From positions 124,001 to 188,000 of the forward strand of contig NZ_JAMGSL010000005.1 of assembly GCF_025195125.1 (NCBI RefSeq): a DNA stretch of 64,000 bases, given 5' to 3'. This DNA is from Streptomyces sp. Je 1-79 (GTDB lineage Bacteria; Actinomycetota; Actinomycetes; Streptomycetales; Streptomycetaceae). The notes beneath the pieces are model-generated. The model ran no database searches, had not been told where the DNA came from, and saw nothing but the letters and a program-made list of their open reading frames with translations. Every line of letters starts with the position of its first letter. Within the stretch, counting starts at the first letter, position 1. Shown in pieces: positions 1 through 8,311 of the stretch. Position numbers and translations under genes: made by a program.

Positions 1-1
1 C

Positions 2-1558
2 GGCTCGGCCGGCACTCTGATAGCGGGCACGCTCGTGGCGGGCGCGCTTGCCGCCCCGGCCGCGAGCGCCCAAGACCGGGGCCGGCCCGACGCGGAGGCG
101 CGCGGAGCGGCCGTCGCCGCCCAGCGCGCCGCGGACCAGGGCATCGACTGGGAGGACTGCCCCGAGGACTGGGGCCTGGAGAAGCCCATCCAGTGCGGAT
201 GGGTCACAGTCCCGGTCGACTACGCGAAGCCGAACGGCAAGAAGATCAAGATCGCCGTCGACCGCATCGGCGCCACCGGTACCCCGGCCGAGCGCCAGGG
301 CGCGCTGCTCTACAACCCCGGCGGTCCCGGCGGATCCGGCCTGCGCTTCCCGCGGCGGGTCACCACCAAGAACACCATCTGGGCGGGGGCCGCCAAGGCA
401 TACGACTTCGTCGGGTTCGACCCGCGCGGCGTCGGCCACTCGGCGCCCATCTCCTGCGTCGACCCGGCCGAGTTCGTCAAGGGCCCCAAGCTCGACCCGG
501 TCCCCGACAGCGAGGCCGACAAGCGCGCCCAGCGCAAGCTCGCCGCCGAGTACGCCGAGGGATGCGCGGAGAAGAGCGGCGACCTCCTGCCGTACATCAA
601 CACCCTCAACACCGCCCGTGACCTCGACGTCATCCGCGCCGCGCTCGGCGAGAAGAAGCTCAACTTCGTCGGGGTCTCCTACGGCACCTACCTCGGCGCC
701 GTCTACGGCACCCTCTTCCCGACGCACGTCCGCCGCATGGTGCTCGACAGCGTCGTCAACCCGTCGACGCGGAAGATCTGGTACGAGGCCAACCTCGACC
801 AGGACATCGCCTTCGAGGGCCGGCTCAAGGACTGGATGACCTGGGTCGCCCAGAACGACGCCACCTACCACCTCGGCGACACCTACCCCGAGGTCCGCCG
901 GCAGTGGGACATCCTGCGCGCCGACGCCAAGAAGAACCCCCTCGGCGGCAAGGTCGGTCCGGCCGAGCTCATCGGCTTCTTCCAGAACGCGCCGTACTAC
1001 GACTCGATGTGGGCCCCGGTCGCCGAGGCCTGGAGCGCCTACGTCGCGGGTGACCCGCAGCCGCTGATCGACTCGGCGGCCTCCGACCCCACCGACACGG
1101 CCGGCAACGCCGCATCCGAGAACGGCAACGCCGTCTACACCGCCGTCGAGTGCGCGGACGCCCCCTGGCCGACCAGCTGGAGGAAGTGGGACCGGGACAA
1201 CAGCCGGCTCCACGAGCGGTACCCGTTCATGACCTGGGCCAACGCCTGGATGAACCTGCCCTGCGCCACCTGGTCCACCCCGCGCCAGCGGCCGACCGAG
1301 GTCCGTACGGGCAAGGGCCTGCCGCCCGTGCTCATCACCCAGGCCGAGCGCGACGCGGCCACGCCGTACGCCGGAGCGGTCGAACTGCACAAGCGGTTCA
1401 AGGGCTCGCGCCTCATCACGGAGCGGGACGCCGGCTCGCACGGCATCACCAACCTCGCCAACCCGTGCCTCAACACCCGGGTGGAGGCCTACCTCCTCAC
1501 CGGCAGGCTCGACAGCCGGGACGTGACGTGCGCACCGCACGCCACACCCCGGCCGTAG
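2..1558 (+). CDS. Secreted TAP-type alpha/beta-hydrolase peptidase (5' end missing)
   Basis: Exported serine peptidase resembling the Streptomyces tripeptidyl aminopeptidases (peptidase family S33), expected to trim short peptides from protein N-termini outside the cell. The frame is open from base 2 and the first residues (…LIAGTLVAGALAAPAASA) are the end of a signal peptide, so the true start lies left of the window. Counting from the GTG at 35, the oxyanion segment NPGGPGGSG starts at 94, the nucleophile is Ser215 in GVSYGTYLG, and the acid and base are probably Asp440 (QAERDAATP) and His469 (DAGSHG). The last ~90 residues match the TAP-like C-terminal domain. A strong hairpin follows the stop. 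The family is clear; cleavage specificity is inferred. Confidence 0.9.
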   Translation, partial: GSAGTLIAGTLVAGALAAPAASAQDRGRPDAEARGAAVAAQRAADQGIDWEDCPEDWGLEKPIQCGWVTVPVDYAKPNGKKIKIAVDRIGATGTPAERQGALLYNPGGPGGSGLRFPRRVTTKNTIWAGAAKAYDFVGFDPRGVGHSAPISCVDPAEFVKGPKLDPVPDSEADKRAQRKLAAEYAEGCAEKSGDLLPYINTLNTARDLDVIRAALGEKKLNFVGVSYGTYLGAVYGTLFPTHVRRMVLDSVVNPSTRKIWYEANLDQDIAFEGRLKDWMTWVAQNDATYHLGDTYPEVRRQWDILRADAKKNPLGGKVGPAELIGFFQNAPYYDSMWAPVAEAWSAYVAGDPQPLIDSAASDPTDTAGNAASENGNAVYTAVECADAPWPTSWRKWDRDNSRLHERYPFMTWANAWMNLPCATWSTPRQRPTEVRTGKGLPPVLITQAERDAATPYAGAVELHKRFKGSRLITERDAGSHGITNLANPCLNTRVEAYLLTGRLDSRDVTCAPHATPRP

Positions 1559-1574
1559 TCACGGGGTGACATCC

Positions 1575-1606
1575 GAGGGGCGGCCGTCGCGCGACGGCCG
1601 CCCCTC
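1575..1606. terminator. Bidirectional terminator hairpin
   Basis: A perfect 32-bp palindrome (arms 1575-1590 and 1591-1606, GAGGGGCGGCCGTCGC) lies between two convergent genes, 16 bp after one stop and 2 bp before the other. No T-run follows, as is usual in Streptomyces. It can serve transcripts from both sides. Confidence 0.75.
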
Positions 1607-1608
1607 GC

Positions 1609-2643
1609 TCACGCATGGGCGGCGAGCCAGGCGTCCTCGGCCGCGTAGTCGAAGAAGTCCACCCCGTACTTCGCCAGGCCCGGGAAGGCCTGACGCCACT
1701 CCAGCTCGGCCACCCGCCGGGACAGGTACGCGACCGTCGCCGGCAGGGAATCGGCGTACGAGACGACCGGCCGGTACCCGAGCTCCCGCTGCGCCGCGCC
1801 CATGTCGTAGACGACCGGGTGGGGCGCGGTCCACGGAGTGAGCCCCACCGTGCCCTCCGGCGCCCCCTCGATCAGCACCGTCTCGCTCTCCACCCCGACG
1901 ACGGCGTCGATCGCCGCGCCGATCTCCGCGACCGTCGGAGCCTCGGGATCACCCCCGTTGAGCACCCGGGTCCCCGGGTCGGCCGCCGCGAGCCGCACCA
2001 GTTCCCCGAGGTTGTCCACGTGCACCGGATGGAACCGGGACGCACCGTCGTACGCCAGGACGCGCACCGGCCGCCTGTCGAGCGCCCGCTTGACGAACCA
2101 CAGCTCGCGCGGGCCCGGGCAGTACGGCCCGTGGATCGCGCCCGCCCGCAGCACGGTCGTCGGCAGCGCCTCGCCGGCCGCGAGCAGCTCCCGCTCCAGC
2201 GCCACCTTCCGTGTCCCGTACGTCCCTTCGCCCGGCGCGACCGTCGGCCACGACTCCGGGATCGGCACCGGGTAGGCGGGGAAGCCGTCGGGCTCCTCCT
2301 GGGTGTCGAAGCTACGGCCCCGGTCGTCCTCGTAGACCGCGCCGCTGGAGACCACCACGGCCGAGCCGATCCGGTCGGCGAGCCCCGTCAACTGCCGCCC
2401 GTGCCCCGCGTGGTAGCCGACGATGTCCACCAGGACGTCGCAGCCGTCACCGAGCGCCGTGGCGAGCGCGCCCTCCTCGTTCCGGTCGAGGGCGACCGAC
2501 CGGACCTCGGCGGGCCACCTCTCGTCCCGTCCGCCGCCCCGCGAGGCGGCCGTCACCTCCCAGCCGTCCGCGACGAGCGCCCGCACGGCCGCCCGCCCCA
2601 CCTGTCCTGTCGCTCCGACGACGAGTGCGTTCCCTTGTCCCAT
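1609..2643 (-). CDS. NAD-dependent epimerase/dehydratase family protein
   Basis: 344-residue Rossmann protein of the extended or atypical short-chain dehydrogenase class. The N-terminus carries the nucleotide-binding motif VVGATGQVGRAAV (residues 8-20). In the middle, YGTRKVALE holds the Tyr-x-x-x-Lys pair expected of an active SDR. The C-terminal part (NGGDPEAPTVAEIG and PVVYDMGAAQRELGY) resembles sugar-nucleotide epimerase relatives. The substrate cannot be read from sequence and no sugar-nucleotide genes are adjacent. It is convergent with the peptidase gene on its left and followed on the same strand upstream by an acyltransferase gene 64 bp away. Confidence 0.85.
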   Translation of the reverse strand: MGQGNALVVGATGQVGRAAVRALVADGWEVTAASRGGGRDERWPAEVRSVALDRNEEGALATALGDGCDVLVDIVGYHAGHGRQLTGLADRIGSAVVVSSGAVYEDDRGRSFDTQEEPDGFPAYPVPIPESWPTVAPGEGTYGTRKVALERELLAAGEALPTTVLRAGAIHGPYCPGPRELWFVKRALDRRPVRVLAYDGASRFHPVHVDNLGELVRLAAADPGTRVLNGGDPEAPTVAEIGAAIDAVVGVESETVLIEGAPEGTVGLTPWTAPHPVVYDMGAAQRELGYRPVVSYADSLPATVAYLSRRVAELEWRQAFPGLAKYGVDFFDYAAEDAWLAAHA

Positions 2644-2707
2644 GGGCGCGACGCTACGGCGGAGGTGATCACCGGCCCAGGCTCTTTCGCCGTGCGCGGA
2701 TCCGCCG

Positions 2708-3439
2708 TCAGCGTTCCCCGCGGGGGAACTTTCTCGGGGATCCGGTGTTCTTCGCCTTCGCCTCCTGCTCGGCGGCCTTCACCTTGGCCGCGTAGTCGTC
2801 GACGTACTCCTGGCCGGACAGCGCGAGGATCTCGTACATGATCTCGTCCGTCACCGCGCGGACCGCGGCCTTCTCGCCCTCCATGCCGGCGAAGCGCGAG
2901 AAGTCGAGCGGGGGCCCGAACCGGATGGTGACCCGCTTGACCCGGGGCACGACCTTTCCGGGCGGCTGGATCTCGAAGGTGCCCACCATCGCGCACGGGA
3001 CGACCGGCACCCCTGCCGTGATCGCCATGACCGCGACCCCGACCTTGCCCTTGTAGAGCCGTCCGTCGTGCGAGCGCGTGCCCTCGGGATAGATGCCGAG
3101 CAGTTCACCCTTGGCCAGCACCCCGAGCCCCTCGCGGATCGCGGCCTTCCCTGCCTCCTTGCCCGAGCGGTCGACCGGGATCTGGCCGGCGCTGCGGAAG
3201 AACGCGGCGGTCAGCCTTCCCTTGATCCCCGGCCCGGTGAAGTACTCCTGCTTGGCGAGGAACGTGATCCGCCGCTTGAGGACGACCGGCATCAGGAAGT
3301 GGTCCGAGAACGACAGGTGATTGCCGGCGACGATCGCCGCGCCGTCCTCCGGGATGTGTTCGAGGCCCTCGATGCGCGGCCGGAACACCAGCCTCAGTAA
3401 GGGTCCGAGCAGCACGTACTTCAGGACGTAATAGAACAA
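2708..3439 (-). CDS. 1-acyl-sn-glycerol-3-phosphate acyltransferase-like protein (PlsC family)
   Basis: Membrane-associated acyltransferase of the PlsC/AGPAT family, which transfers a fatty acyl group from acyl-CoA or acyl-ACP to a glycerolipid acceptor. Block I, NHLSFSDH, has the catalytic H-x4-D at about residues 41-46. Block III, YPEGTRS, lies near 120-126. The first 20 residues are hydrophobic and probably an in-plane anchor. 243 residues is normal length. The start is TTG (3437-3439) preceded by a GGGGG stretch; no better start is visible upstream. It is divergent from the DUF3048 lipoprotein gene, with a relatively AT-rich 86-bp gap holding both promoters. Streptomyces usually have several paralogs, so the exact acceptor is uncertain. 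Confidence 0.88.
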   Translation of the reverse strand: MFYYVLKYVLLGPLLRLVFRPRIEGLEHIPEDGAAIVAGNHLSFSDHFLMPVVLKRRITFLAKQEYFTGPGIKGRLTAAFFRSAGQIPVDRSGKEAGKAAIREGLGVLAKGELLGIYPEGTRSHDGRLYKGKVGVAVMAITAGVPVVPCAMVGTFEIQPPGKVVPRVKRVTIRFGPPLDFSRFAGMEGEKAAVRAVTDEIMYEILALSGQEYVDDYAAKVKAAEQEAKAKNTGSPRKFPRGER

Positions 3440-3525
3440 CTGTTGCCCCCGTCTCGGTAGAGCGATGATTATTTGTAACCACTGGCGCGACCCTGGTCCA
3501 CACTGGAGACGGAGAGTGGGTCCCG

Positions 3526-4536
3526 ATGGCTGCCGAACGCCCCCGCACGACGCGACGCAGAAGGCCCGGCGCAGCCGCCACCGCGTTCCTCTGCGCCCTG
3601 ACGACCGCCGGGTTGTACGGATGTACCGATTCCGGTACCCCGGAACCGACCCCGAGCACCACCCCGACCGCCCCCGTCCCGCAGGGCGTCTCGCCCTTCA
3701 CGGGACTGCCCGCCCGGGCGGCCCCGGTCCTCGCGGTCAAGATCGACAACGTGCCGCCGGCCCGCCCCCACACCGGGCTCGGCGCCGCCGACCTCGTCTA
3801 CGTCGAGCAGGTCGAGGGAGGCCAGACCCGGCTGCTCGCCGTCTACTCCGGGCAGCTCCCCGACCGGATCGGTCCGGTGCGCAGCGCCCGCGAGTCCGAC
3901 ATCGAGCTGCTCCGGCAGTTCGGCCGCCCCGCGCTCGCCTACTCCGGCTCCCAGTCCGCCCTGAAACCGCTGCTCAAGGCCGCCCCGCTGTACGCCCTGC
4001 CACCCGAGGACGCCCCCGGGGCGTACGTCCGCGACCGCGGCCGGGCCGCGCCCCACAACCTCTACGTGCTGCCCGGGCGGGCGCTCGCCGCCGCCCCCGA
4101 AGCGGAAGACGCCAAGGACATCGGATTCCGCTTCGGACCGGCCCCCGAGGGCGGCGAGCCGGTCAACGAGCGCACCGTGCGCTTCCCGGCCTCCCGCTAC
4201 ACCTTCACCTGGAACGCGGCTGAAAAGGACTGGCGGGTCACGATGGACGGCAGACCCGCCCGTACCACCGACGACGGTCCGGTCACGGCGTCGACCGTCG
4301 TGGTGCAGTACGTGGACATCCGGCCGTCGCGCTTCCACGACGTCCTCGGCAGTGTCTCCCCGTACACCGAGACGGTCGGCAGCGGCAGCGCCGTCGTCCT
4401 GCGCGACGGCCGCGCCCACGAAGCCCGCTGGAGCCGCCCGGCCGCCGCGAACGGCACCGCCTTCACCGCTGCGGAGGGGGAGCCTCTGAACTTCGCCCCC
4501 GGCCGGACCTGGGTCGTTCTCGCCCCACGCGGATAG
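3526..4536 (+). CDS. DUF3048 (YerB-type) lipoprotein
   Basis: 336-residue predicted lipoprotein. A basic start (RPRTTRRRR) and hydrophobic stretch end in a lipobox-like LYGC, with Cys27 the probable lipidated residue, followed by a Ser/Thr/Pro linker (about 28-50). The remainder matches DUF3048: VKIDNVPPARPHTGL near 72, then ADLVYVEQVEGG, RIGPVRSARESD and LAYSGSQSA. The second half carries PNLYV-like and RFPASRYTFTWN segments typical of the family. Bacillus YerB is a related protein of unclear function at the cell envelope, so only location, not activity, can be proposed. A GGAGAC/GGAGAG stretch precedes the ATG. Confidence 0.87.
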   Translation: MAAERPRTTRRRRPGAAATAFLCALTTAGLYGCTDSGTPEPTPSTTPTAPVPQGVSPFTGLPARAAPVLAVKIDNVPPARPHTGLGAADLVYVEQVEGGQTRLLAVYSGQLPDRIGPVRSARESDIELLRQFGRPALAYSGSQSALKPLLKAAPLYALPPEDAPGAYVRDRGRAAPHNLYVLPGRALAAAPEAEDAKDIGFRFGPAPEGGEPVNERTVRFPASRYTFTWNAAEKDWRVTMDGRPARTTDDGPVTASTVVVQYVDIRPSRFHDVLGSVSPYTETVGSGSAVVLRDGRAHEARWSRPAAANGTAFTAAEGEPLNFAPGRTWVVLAPRG

Positions 4537-4601
4537 CCGGGCCCGCACCGGGTACCCGCCGCGCACGACCGGAAAGGACGCGACCAGGGAGGAGACGCGC
4601 C

Positions 4602-4952
4602 ATGGGCGCCGACATGTGGGGATACTCCGAGTCCGCGGGACACGTGCCCGGAACCCGGCTCATCGGCTTCTCGGTGGAGGCCACCGACGGGGCCATCGGA
4701 AAGGTCGACAAGCACACCGAGGACGTCGGCCGGTCCTACCTCGTCGTGGACACCGGACCGTGGATCTTCGGTCGGCGGGTCCTGCTGCCCGCCGGCCTGG
4801 TCTCCCGCGTCGACACCGAGAACGAGACGATCCGTCTCTCCTGCTCGCGCGACGACGTCAAGGAGTCGCCGGATTTCGAGAGCGGGCAGCACCAGGACGA
4901 CGGCAACTTCATCAAGCTGACGGAGCACTACTACAGCAACCGGCACATGTGA
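4602..4952 (+). CDS. PRC-barrel domain protein
   Basis: 116-residue cytosolic protein made almost entirely of one PRC-barrel fold: LIGFSVEATDGAIGKVDKH (about 24-42), then YLVVDTGPWIFGRRVLLPAG (about 47-66) and VSRVDTENETIRLSCSRDDV. The barrel is known from RimM and photosynthetic reaction centre H subunits; stand-alone actinobacterial copies are often linked to stress responses but have no assigned reaction. A strong ribosome site (GGGAGGAG) lies 8-9 bases before the ATG. It follows the DUF3048 gene by 65 bp on the same strand and could be cotranscribed or independent. Confidence 0.85.
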   Translation: MGADMWGYSESAGHVPGTRLIGFSVEATDGAIGKVDKHTEDVGRSYLVVDTGPWIFGRRVLLPAGLVSRVDTENETIRLSCSRDDVKESPDFESGQHQDDGNFIKLTEHYYSNRHM

Positions 4953-5015
4953 GACCCGCGCCGAGCCGGACCGGGCCCGAGGCGGCGACGGGGCTTCAGG
5001 ACTGGGGCCCGCACT

Positions 5016-5225
5016 TCAGGACTGGGGACCCGGCCTGCCCGGACCGCGACGGCCCGGTCCCGCCGGGACGGAGCTGTCGGCGGCGGCCATACCGATGGTG
5101 ACCACCCCGAGCACCACCCAGCCGAACCACAGCCAGCCGCTGCTACCGAGCGCCACCGTGTATGCCGTCGTCAGCACCAGGGCCGCGACCGTGATCACGC
5201 TCATCGCCTTCGTGGGACCGGACAT
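5016..5225 (-). CDS. Small two-helix membrane protein, unknown function
   Basis: 69 residues with two predicted transmembrane segments (about 9-27, VITVAALVLTTAYTVALG, and 31-49, WLWFGWVVLGVVTIGMAA) and a Gly/Pro/Arg-rich tail. I do not recognise the family. A strong ribosome site (GGAGGAGGG) lies 8-16 bases upstream of the ATG and forms one arm of a 12-bp inverted repeat whose partner lies just past the ctaG stop. It is on the same strand as ctaG, 63 bp downstream, so it may be read from the ctaG transcript. Confidence 0.6.
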   Translation of the reverse strand: MSGPTKAMSVITVAALVLTTAYTVALGSSGWLWFGWVVLGVVTIGMAAADSSVPAGPGRRGPGRPGPQS

Positions 5226-5228
5226 GGG

Positions 5229-5285
5229 TCCGCCCTCCTCCTGACGGGGGCCGTCCTGTTCATCGTCACCCCTGAGGAGGGCGGA
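5229..5285 (-). promoter_or_regulatory. Inverted repeat pairing the ribosome site of the small membrane protein gene
   Basis: Arms 5229-5240 (TCCGCCCTCCTC) and 5274-5285 (GAGGAGGGCGGA) are exact reverse complements, 33 bases apart. The left arm contains the GGAGGAGGG ribosome site of the downstream gene on the minus strand. It may act as the ctaG terminator or as an RNA element hiding the ribosome site in a read-through transcript. Confidence 0.5.
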
Positions 5286-5288
5286 GCG

Positions 5289-6257
5289 CTACTCCCGCGT
5301 CGGGACGGGCCGGCCACCGCCCCGCAGCGAGGCGAGGTACGCGTTGTACGCCTCCAGCTCCTTGTCCCCGTCGCGGTCGGCGGCCCGGTCCTTGCGGACG
5401 GCCTGCCGCTGCTCGGAGCGGTACCACTGGAAGACCAGCGCGATCAGCACCAGCACCGAAGGGATCTCGCTGAAGGCCCAGGCGATGCCGCCCGCCGCGT
5501 TCTGGTCGGCGAGTGCGTCGATCCCGAGGGAGGCCGGCGGGTTCTGGTACGCCTTGATCATCGGCTCGCTCGCCATCATCAGGGCGATACCGAAGAAGGC
5601 GTGGAACGGCATGCCCGCGAAGAGCTCCAGCATCCGCATCACGTACCCCGGGCGGTGCGGCCCGGGGTCGACGCCCATGATCGGCCAGAAGAAGACCAGA
5701 CCGACGGCGAGGAAGTGCACCATCATCGCGATGTGCCCGATCTTCGACCCCATCAGCGTGTCGAAGATCGGGGTGAAGTAGAAGCCGTACAGGCTCGCGA
5801 TGAAGAGCGGGATCGTGAACGCCGGATGCGTGACGATCTTCATGTAGCGGCTGTGCAGCAGCATCAGGAGCAGCTCGCGCGGGCCCTTGTCGCCCCGGGC
5901 CGCGACCGGCAGGGCGCGCAGCGCCAGGGTCACCGGAGCGCCGAGCAGGAGCAGGATCGGCGAGAGCATCGAGATGACCATGTGCTGCACCATGTGCACG
6001 CTGAACATGACCATGCCGTAGTCGTTCAGCTTGGTGCACATCATCAGCGCCACGGAGAGCACGCCGACCGTGAAGAAGACGGTCCTGCTCACCGGCCAGC
6101 GGTCACCGCGTCCGCGCAGCCGCGCGACGCCCCAGCCGTACAGCGCGAGCCCCACGACACTGCCGACGAGGAAGAACAGGTTCGGCGAGAACTCCAGCCC
6201 CCGTCCCAGCGTGAACGGCGGCAGATCCATGGTCATGCCGTGCCCGCTGTGATCCAT
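5289..6257 (-). CDS. ctaG: Cytochrome c oxidase assembly protein, CtaG family
   Basis: 322-residue polytopic membrane protein of the caa3-type CtaG family, linked to copper delivery to and assembly of cytochrome oxidase. The N-terminus is His/Met-rich (MDHSGHGMTMD), a plausible copper-binding stretch. Several transmembrane helices follow, with the conserved segment MFSVHMVQHMVISMLSP (about 82-98), FTIPLFIASLYGFYFTP, and a later conserved HFLAVGLVFFWPIMGVDP. The hydrophilic C-terminal tail is charged (RKDRAADRDGDKELEAYN). Length is normal. It lies downstream of a hairpin that separates it from pfkA, so it probably has its own promoter in the 104-bp gap. Confidence 0.88.
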   Translation of the reverse strand: MDHSGHGMTMDLPPFTLGRGLEFSPNLFFLVGSVVGLALYGWGVARLRGRGDRWPVSRTVFFTVGVLSVALMMCTKLNDYGMVMFSVHMVQHMVISMLSPILLLLGAPVTLALRALPVAARGDKGPRELLLMLLHSRYMKIVTHPAFTIPLFIASLYGFYFTPIFDTLMGSKIGHIAMMVHFLAVGLVFFWPIMGVDPGPHRPGYVMRMLELFAGMPFHAFFGIALMMASEPMIKAYQNPPASLGIDALADQNAAGGIAWAFSEIPSVLVLIALVFQWYRSEQRQAVRKDRAADRDGDKELEAYNAYLASLRGGGRPVPTRE

Positions 6258-6305
6258 GTGTGTACTCCTGGAGCCCGATTCGCGCTTGTTGTCCGCACCA
6301 GACTA

Positions 6306-6343
6306 GAACCGCCCCCGTTCGCGGATGCGACCGGGGGCGGTTC
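6306..6343 (-). terminator. Terminator hairpin downstream of pfkA
   Basis: Perfect 12-bp stem (6306-6317 GAACCGCCCCCG with 6332-6343) and a 14-base loop; GCACCA/TGGTGC further out can extend it. It lies 18 bp after the pfkA stop, in its reading direction. Confidence 0.78.
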
Positions 6344-6361
6344 GTGGTGCGGTACGAGGGG

Positions 6362-7387
6362 TCAGAGCACGGTCTCGGCTTCGGCGTAGCGCTCGGCGGG
6401 GACCGTCTTGAGGGTCTCCACGGCCTGGGCCAGCGGAACCATCGTGATCTCCGTGCCGCGCAGCGCCGTCAGCATGCCGAACTCGCCGCGGTGCGCCGCC
6501 TCCACCGCGTGCCAGCCGAAGCGGGTGGCGAGGACCCGGTCGTACGCGGTCGGCGTGCCGCCGCGCTGGACGTGACCGAGTATCACCGGCCGGGCCTCCT
6601 TGCCGAGCCGCCGCTCCAGCTCGACCGAGAGCTGGTTGGCGATGCCGGTGAAGCGCTCGTGCCCGTACTGGTCCTTGGCGCCGACCTCGAAGTTCATCGA
6701 GCCCTCGCGCGGCTTGGCGCCCTCGGCGACGACCACGATCGCGAAGCGCTTGCCCGCCTCGAAACGCTCGCCGACCCGGGCGGTCAGCTCGTCGATGTCG
6801 AAGGGGCGCTCGGGCACGACGATCGCGTGGGCGCCCGCGGCCATGCCGGAGTGCAGCGCGATCCAGCCGGTGTGCCGGCCCATGACCTCGACGATGAGCA
6901 CGCGCTGGTGCGACTCGGCGGTGGTCTTCAGCCGGTCCAGGGCCTCGGTGGCCACCCCGACGGCGGTGTCGAAACCGAAGGTGACGTCGGTCGAGGCGAT
7001 GTCGTTGTCGATGGTCTTCGGCACACCGACGATCGGCAGACCGGCCTGCGACAGCAGGTTGGCGGCCTTCAGCGTGCCCTCACCGCCGATCGGGATGATC
7101 GCGTCGAGGCCCAGCTCGGCGACATGGCCCCTGGCGCGCTCGACGCCGTCGACCAGATGCGCCGGCTGGACCCGGGAGGAGCCGAGGATCGTGCCGCCGC
7201 GGGCGAGGATGCCGGCCACCGCGTCCAGGTCGAGCTTGCGGTAGTCGCACTCCAGGAGGCCCTTCCAACCGTCGTGGAAGCCGATGACCTCGTCTCCGTG
7301 GTCGACGACGGCGCGGTGCACGACGGAACGGATGACGGCGTTCAGACCGGGGCAATCGCCTCCGGAGGTGAGCACACCAATGCGCAT
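6362..7387 (-). CDS. pfkA: 6-phosphofructokinase, PfkA family
   Basis: Phosphorylates fructose 6-phosphate to fructose 1,6-bisphosphate, the committed step of glycolysis. 341 residues with GGDCPGLNAVIR at 9-20, GGEGT at 101-105, PKTIDND at 123-129 (catalytic base Asp127), MGRHTGW near 170 and GHVQRGG toward the end. Residue 104 is Gly, as in ATP-using enzymes, but residue 124 is Lys, as in the pyrophosphate enzymes; this Gly104/Lys124 pairing is known in actinobacterial enzymes that use ATP. The start MRIGVLTSGG matches the family. It is separated from ctaG by a terminator; the 176-bp upstream gap holds an AT-rich stretch with an inverted repeat. Confidence 0.95.
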   Translation of the reverse strand: MRIGVLTSGGDCPGLNAVIRSVVHRAVVDHGDEVIGFHDGWKGLLECDYRKLDLDAVAGILARGGTILGSSRVQPAHLVDGVERARGHVAELGLDAIIPIGGEGTLKAANLLSQAGLPIVGVPKTIDNDIASTDVTFGFDTAVGVATEALDRLKTTAESHQRVLIVEVMGRHTGWIALHSGMAAGAHAIVVPERPFDIDELTARVGERFEAGKRFAIVVVAEGAKPREGSMNFEVGAKDQYGHERFTGIANQLSVELERRLGKEARPVILGHVQRGGTPTAYDRVLATRFGWHAVEAAHRGEFGMLTALRGTEITMVPLAQAVETLKTVPAERYAEAETVL

Positions 7388-7494
7388 AGCCCAAATACCT
7401 TTGCAACGTGGGCCGACTCCCGGACCACGTCGTCCGGTTGGATCCCCGCCACCCTATCGGTGCTGGGAGGCGGGGCCGAACCCGATGTCCGCAG

Positions 7495-7525
7495 ATTGGA
7501 CACCGTATTTACTTACGAATCCAAT
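7495..7525. promoter_or_regulatory. AT-rich inverted repeat upstream of pfkA
   Basis: ATTGGA (7495-7500) and TCCAAT (7520-7525) flank a 19-base AT-rich stretch (ACCGTATTTACTTACGA), unusual in this GC-rich window, about 110 bp upstream of the pfkA start. It may hold the pfkA promoter and a regulator site; no clean -35/-10 pair was picked. Confidence 0.35.
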
Positions 7526-7563
7526 GGGCGTAGGGGTGCTCAGACGTGCAGTCCGCCGGGCGG

Positions 7564-8292
7564 TCAGGCGGGCTGGGTCGCCGCCGCGATGCGCTCGGCG
7601 CGCAGCGCCTCGTACCACCGGTCGTCGGTCGGCGGCAGCGCGTTCACATCGAGGGCCAGCTTCAGGAGCAGGTCCGCGATCTGCGGGTTGCGGGCCATGA
7701 CCGGGCCGTGCATGTACGTACCGAAGACGGTGTCGTTGTACGCGCCCTCGGTGCCGTCGCCCGTGCCGTTGCCCTTGCCCAGGACCGTACGGGCGAACGG
7801 GCGGGCCGTCGGGCCGAGATGGGTGATGCCCTGGTGGTTCTCGAACCCGGTCAGCTGGGGAAGGCCGAGGCGCGGGTCGATGTCCGCGAGCACGTCGCCG
7901 ACGCACCGCTCGCCCTCGCCCCGGGTGGAGATGACATCGATCAGACCGAGGCCGGGCTCGCGCTCGCCGAGGTCGTTGATGAACTCGTGGCCCAGGATCT
8001 GGTAGCCGGCGCAGACCGAGAAGATGATCGCGCCGTTGGACGCGGCGCGCTCCAGGCCGCCGTCGCGGCGCAGCCGCTCGGCCGCGAGCCGCTGCGGCCG
8101 GTCCTCGCCGCCGCCGATCAGATAGATGTCGCCGGAGGTCGGGATCGGCTGGTCGCTGCGGACGTCGACGCGCTGGACGTCCAGACCGCGCTGGCGGGCG
8201 CGGCGCTCGACGACGAGGGCGTTGCCCTGGTCGCCGTACGTGCTGAGCAGGTCCGGGTAGACCCAGACCAGGCGCAGGCTGCTGTCACTCAT
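7564..8292 (-). CDS. gatD: Lipid II isoglutaminyl synthase, glutaminase subunit GatD
   Basis: Class I glutamine amidotransferase subunit that releases ammonia from glutamine for amidation of D-Glu in the lipid II stem peptide, working with MurT. 242 residues. The catalytic cysteine is Cys94 in FSVCAGYQILG, the same number as in the characterised Staphylococcus aureus enzyme; His195 in GTYMHGP is the likely second triad residue. The N-terminus (RLVWVYPDLLSTYGDQGN) is typical of GatD. It lies 19 bp downstream of murT on the same strand, the usual two-gene operon. Confidence 0.93.
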   Translation of the reverse strand: MSDSSLRLVWVYPDLLSTYGDQGNALVVERRARQRGLDVQRVDVRSDQPIPTSGDIYLIGGGEDRPQRLAAERLRRDGGLERAASNGAIIFSVCAGYQILGHEFINDLGEREPGLGLIDVISTRGEGERCVGDVLADIDPRLGLPQLTGFENHQGITHLGPTARPFARTVLGKGNGTGDGTEGAYNDTVFGTYMHGPVMARNPQIADLLLKLALDVNALPPTDDRWYEALRAERIAAATQPA

Positions 8293-8311
8293 GCTGCAAG
8301 TCCTCTACGGG

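Noticed and set aside
4994..5027. Direct repeat CTTCAGGACTGGGG (4994-5007 and 5014-5027)
   Set aside because: One 14-bp duplication overlapping the end of a small gene; looks like replication slippage with no evident function.
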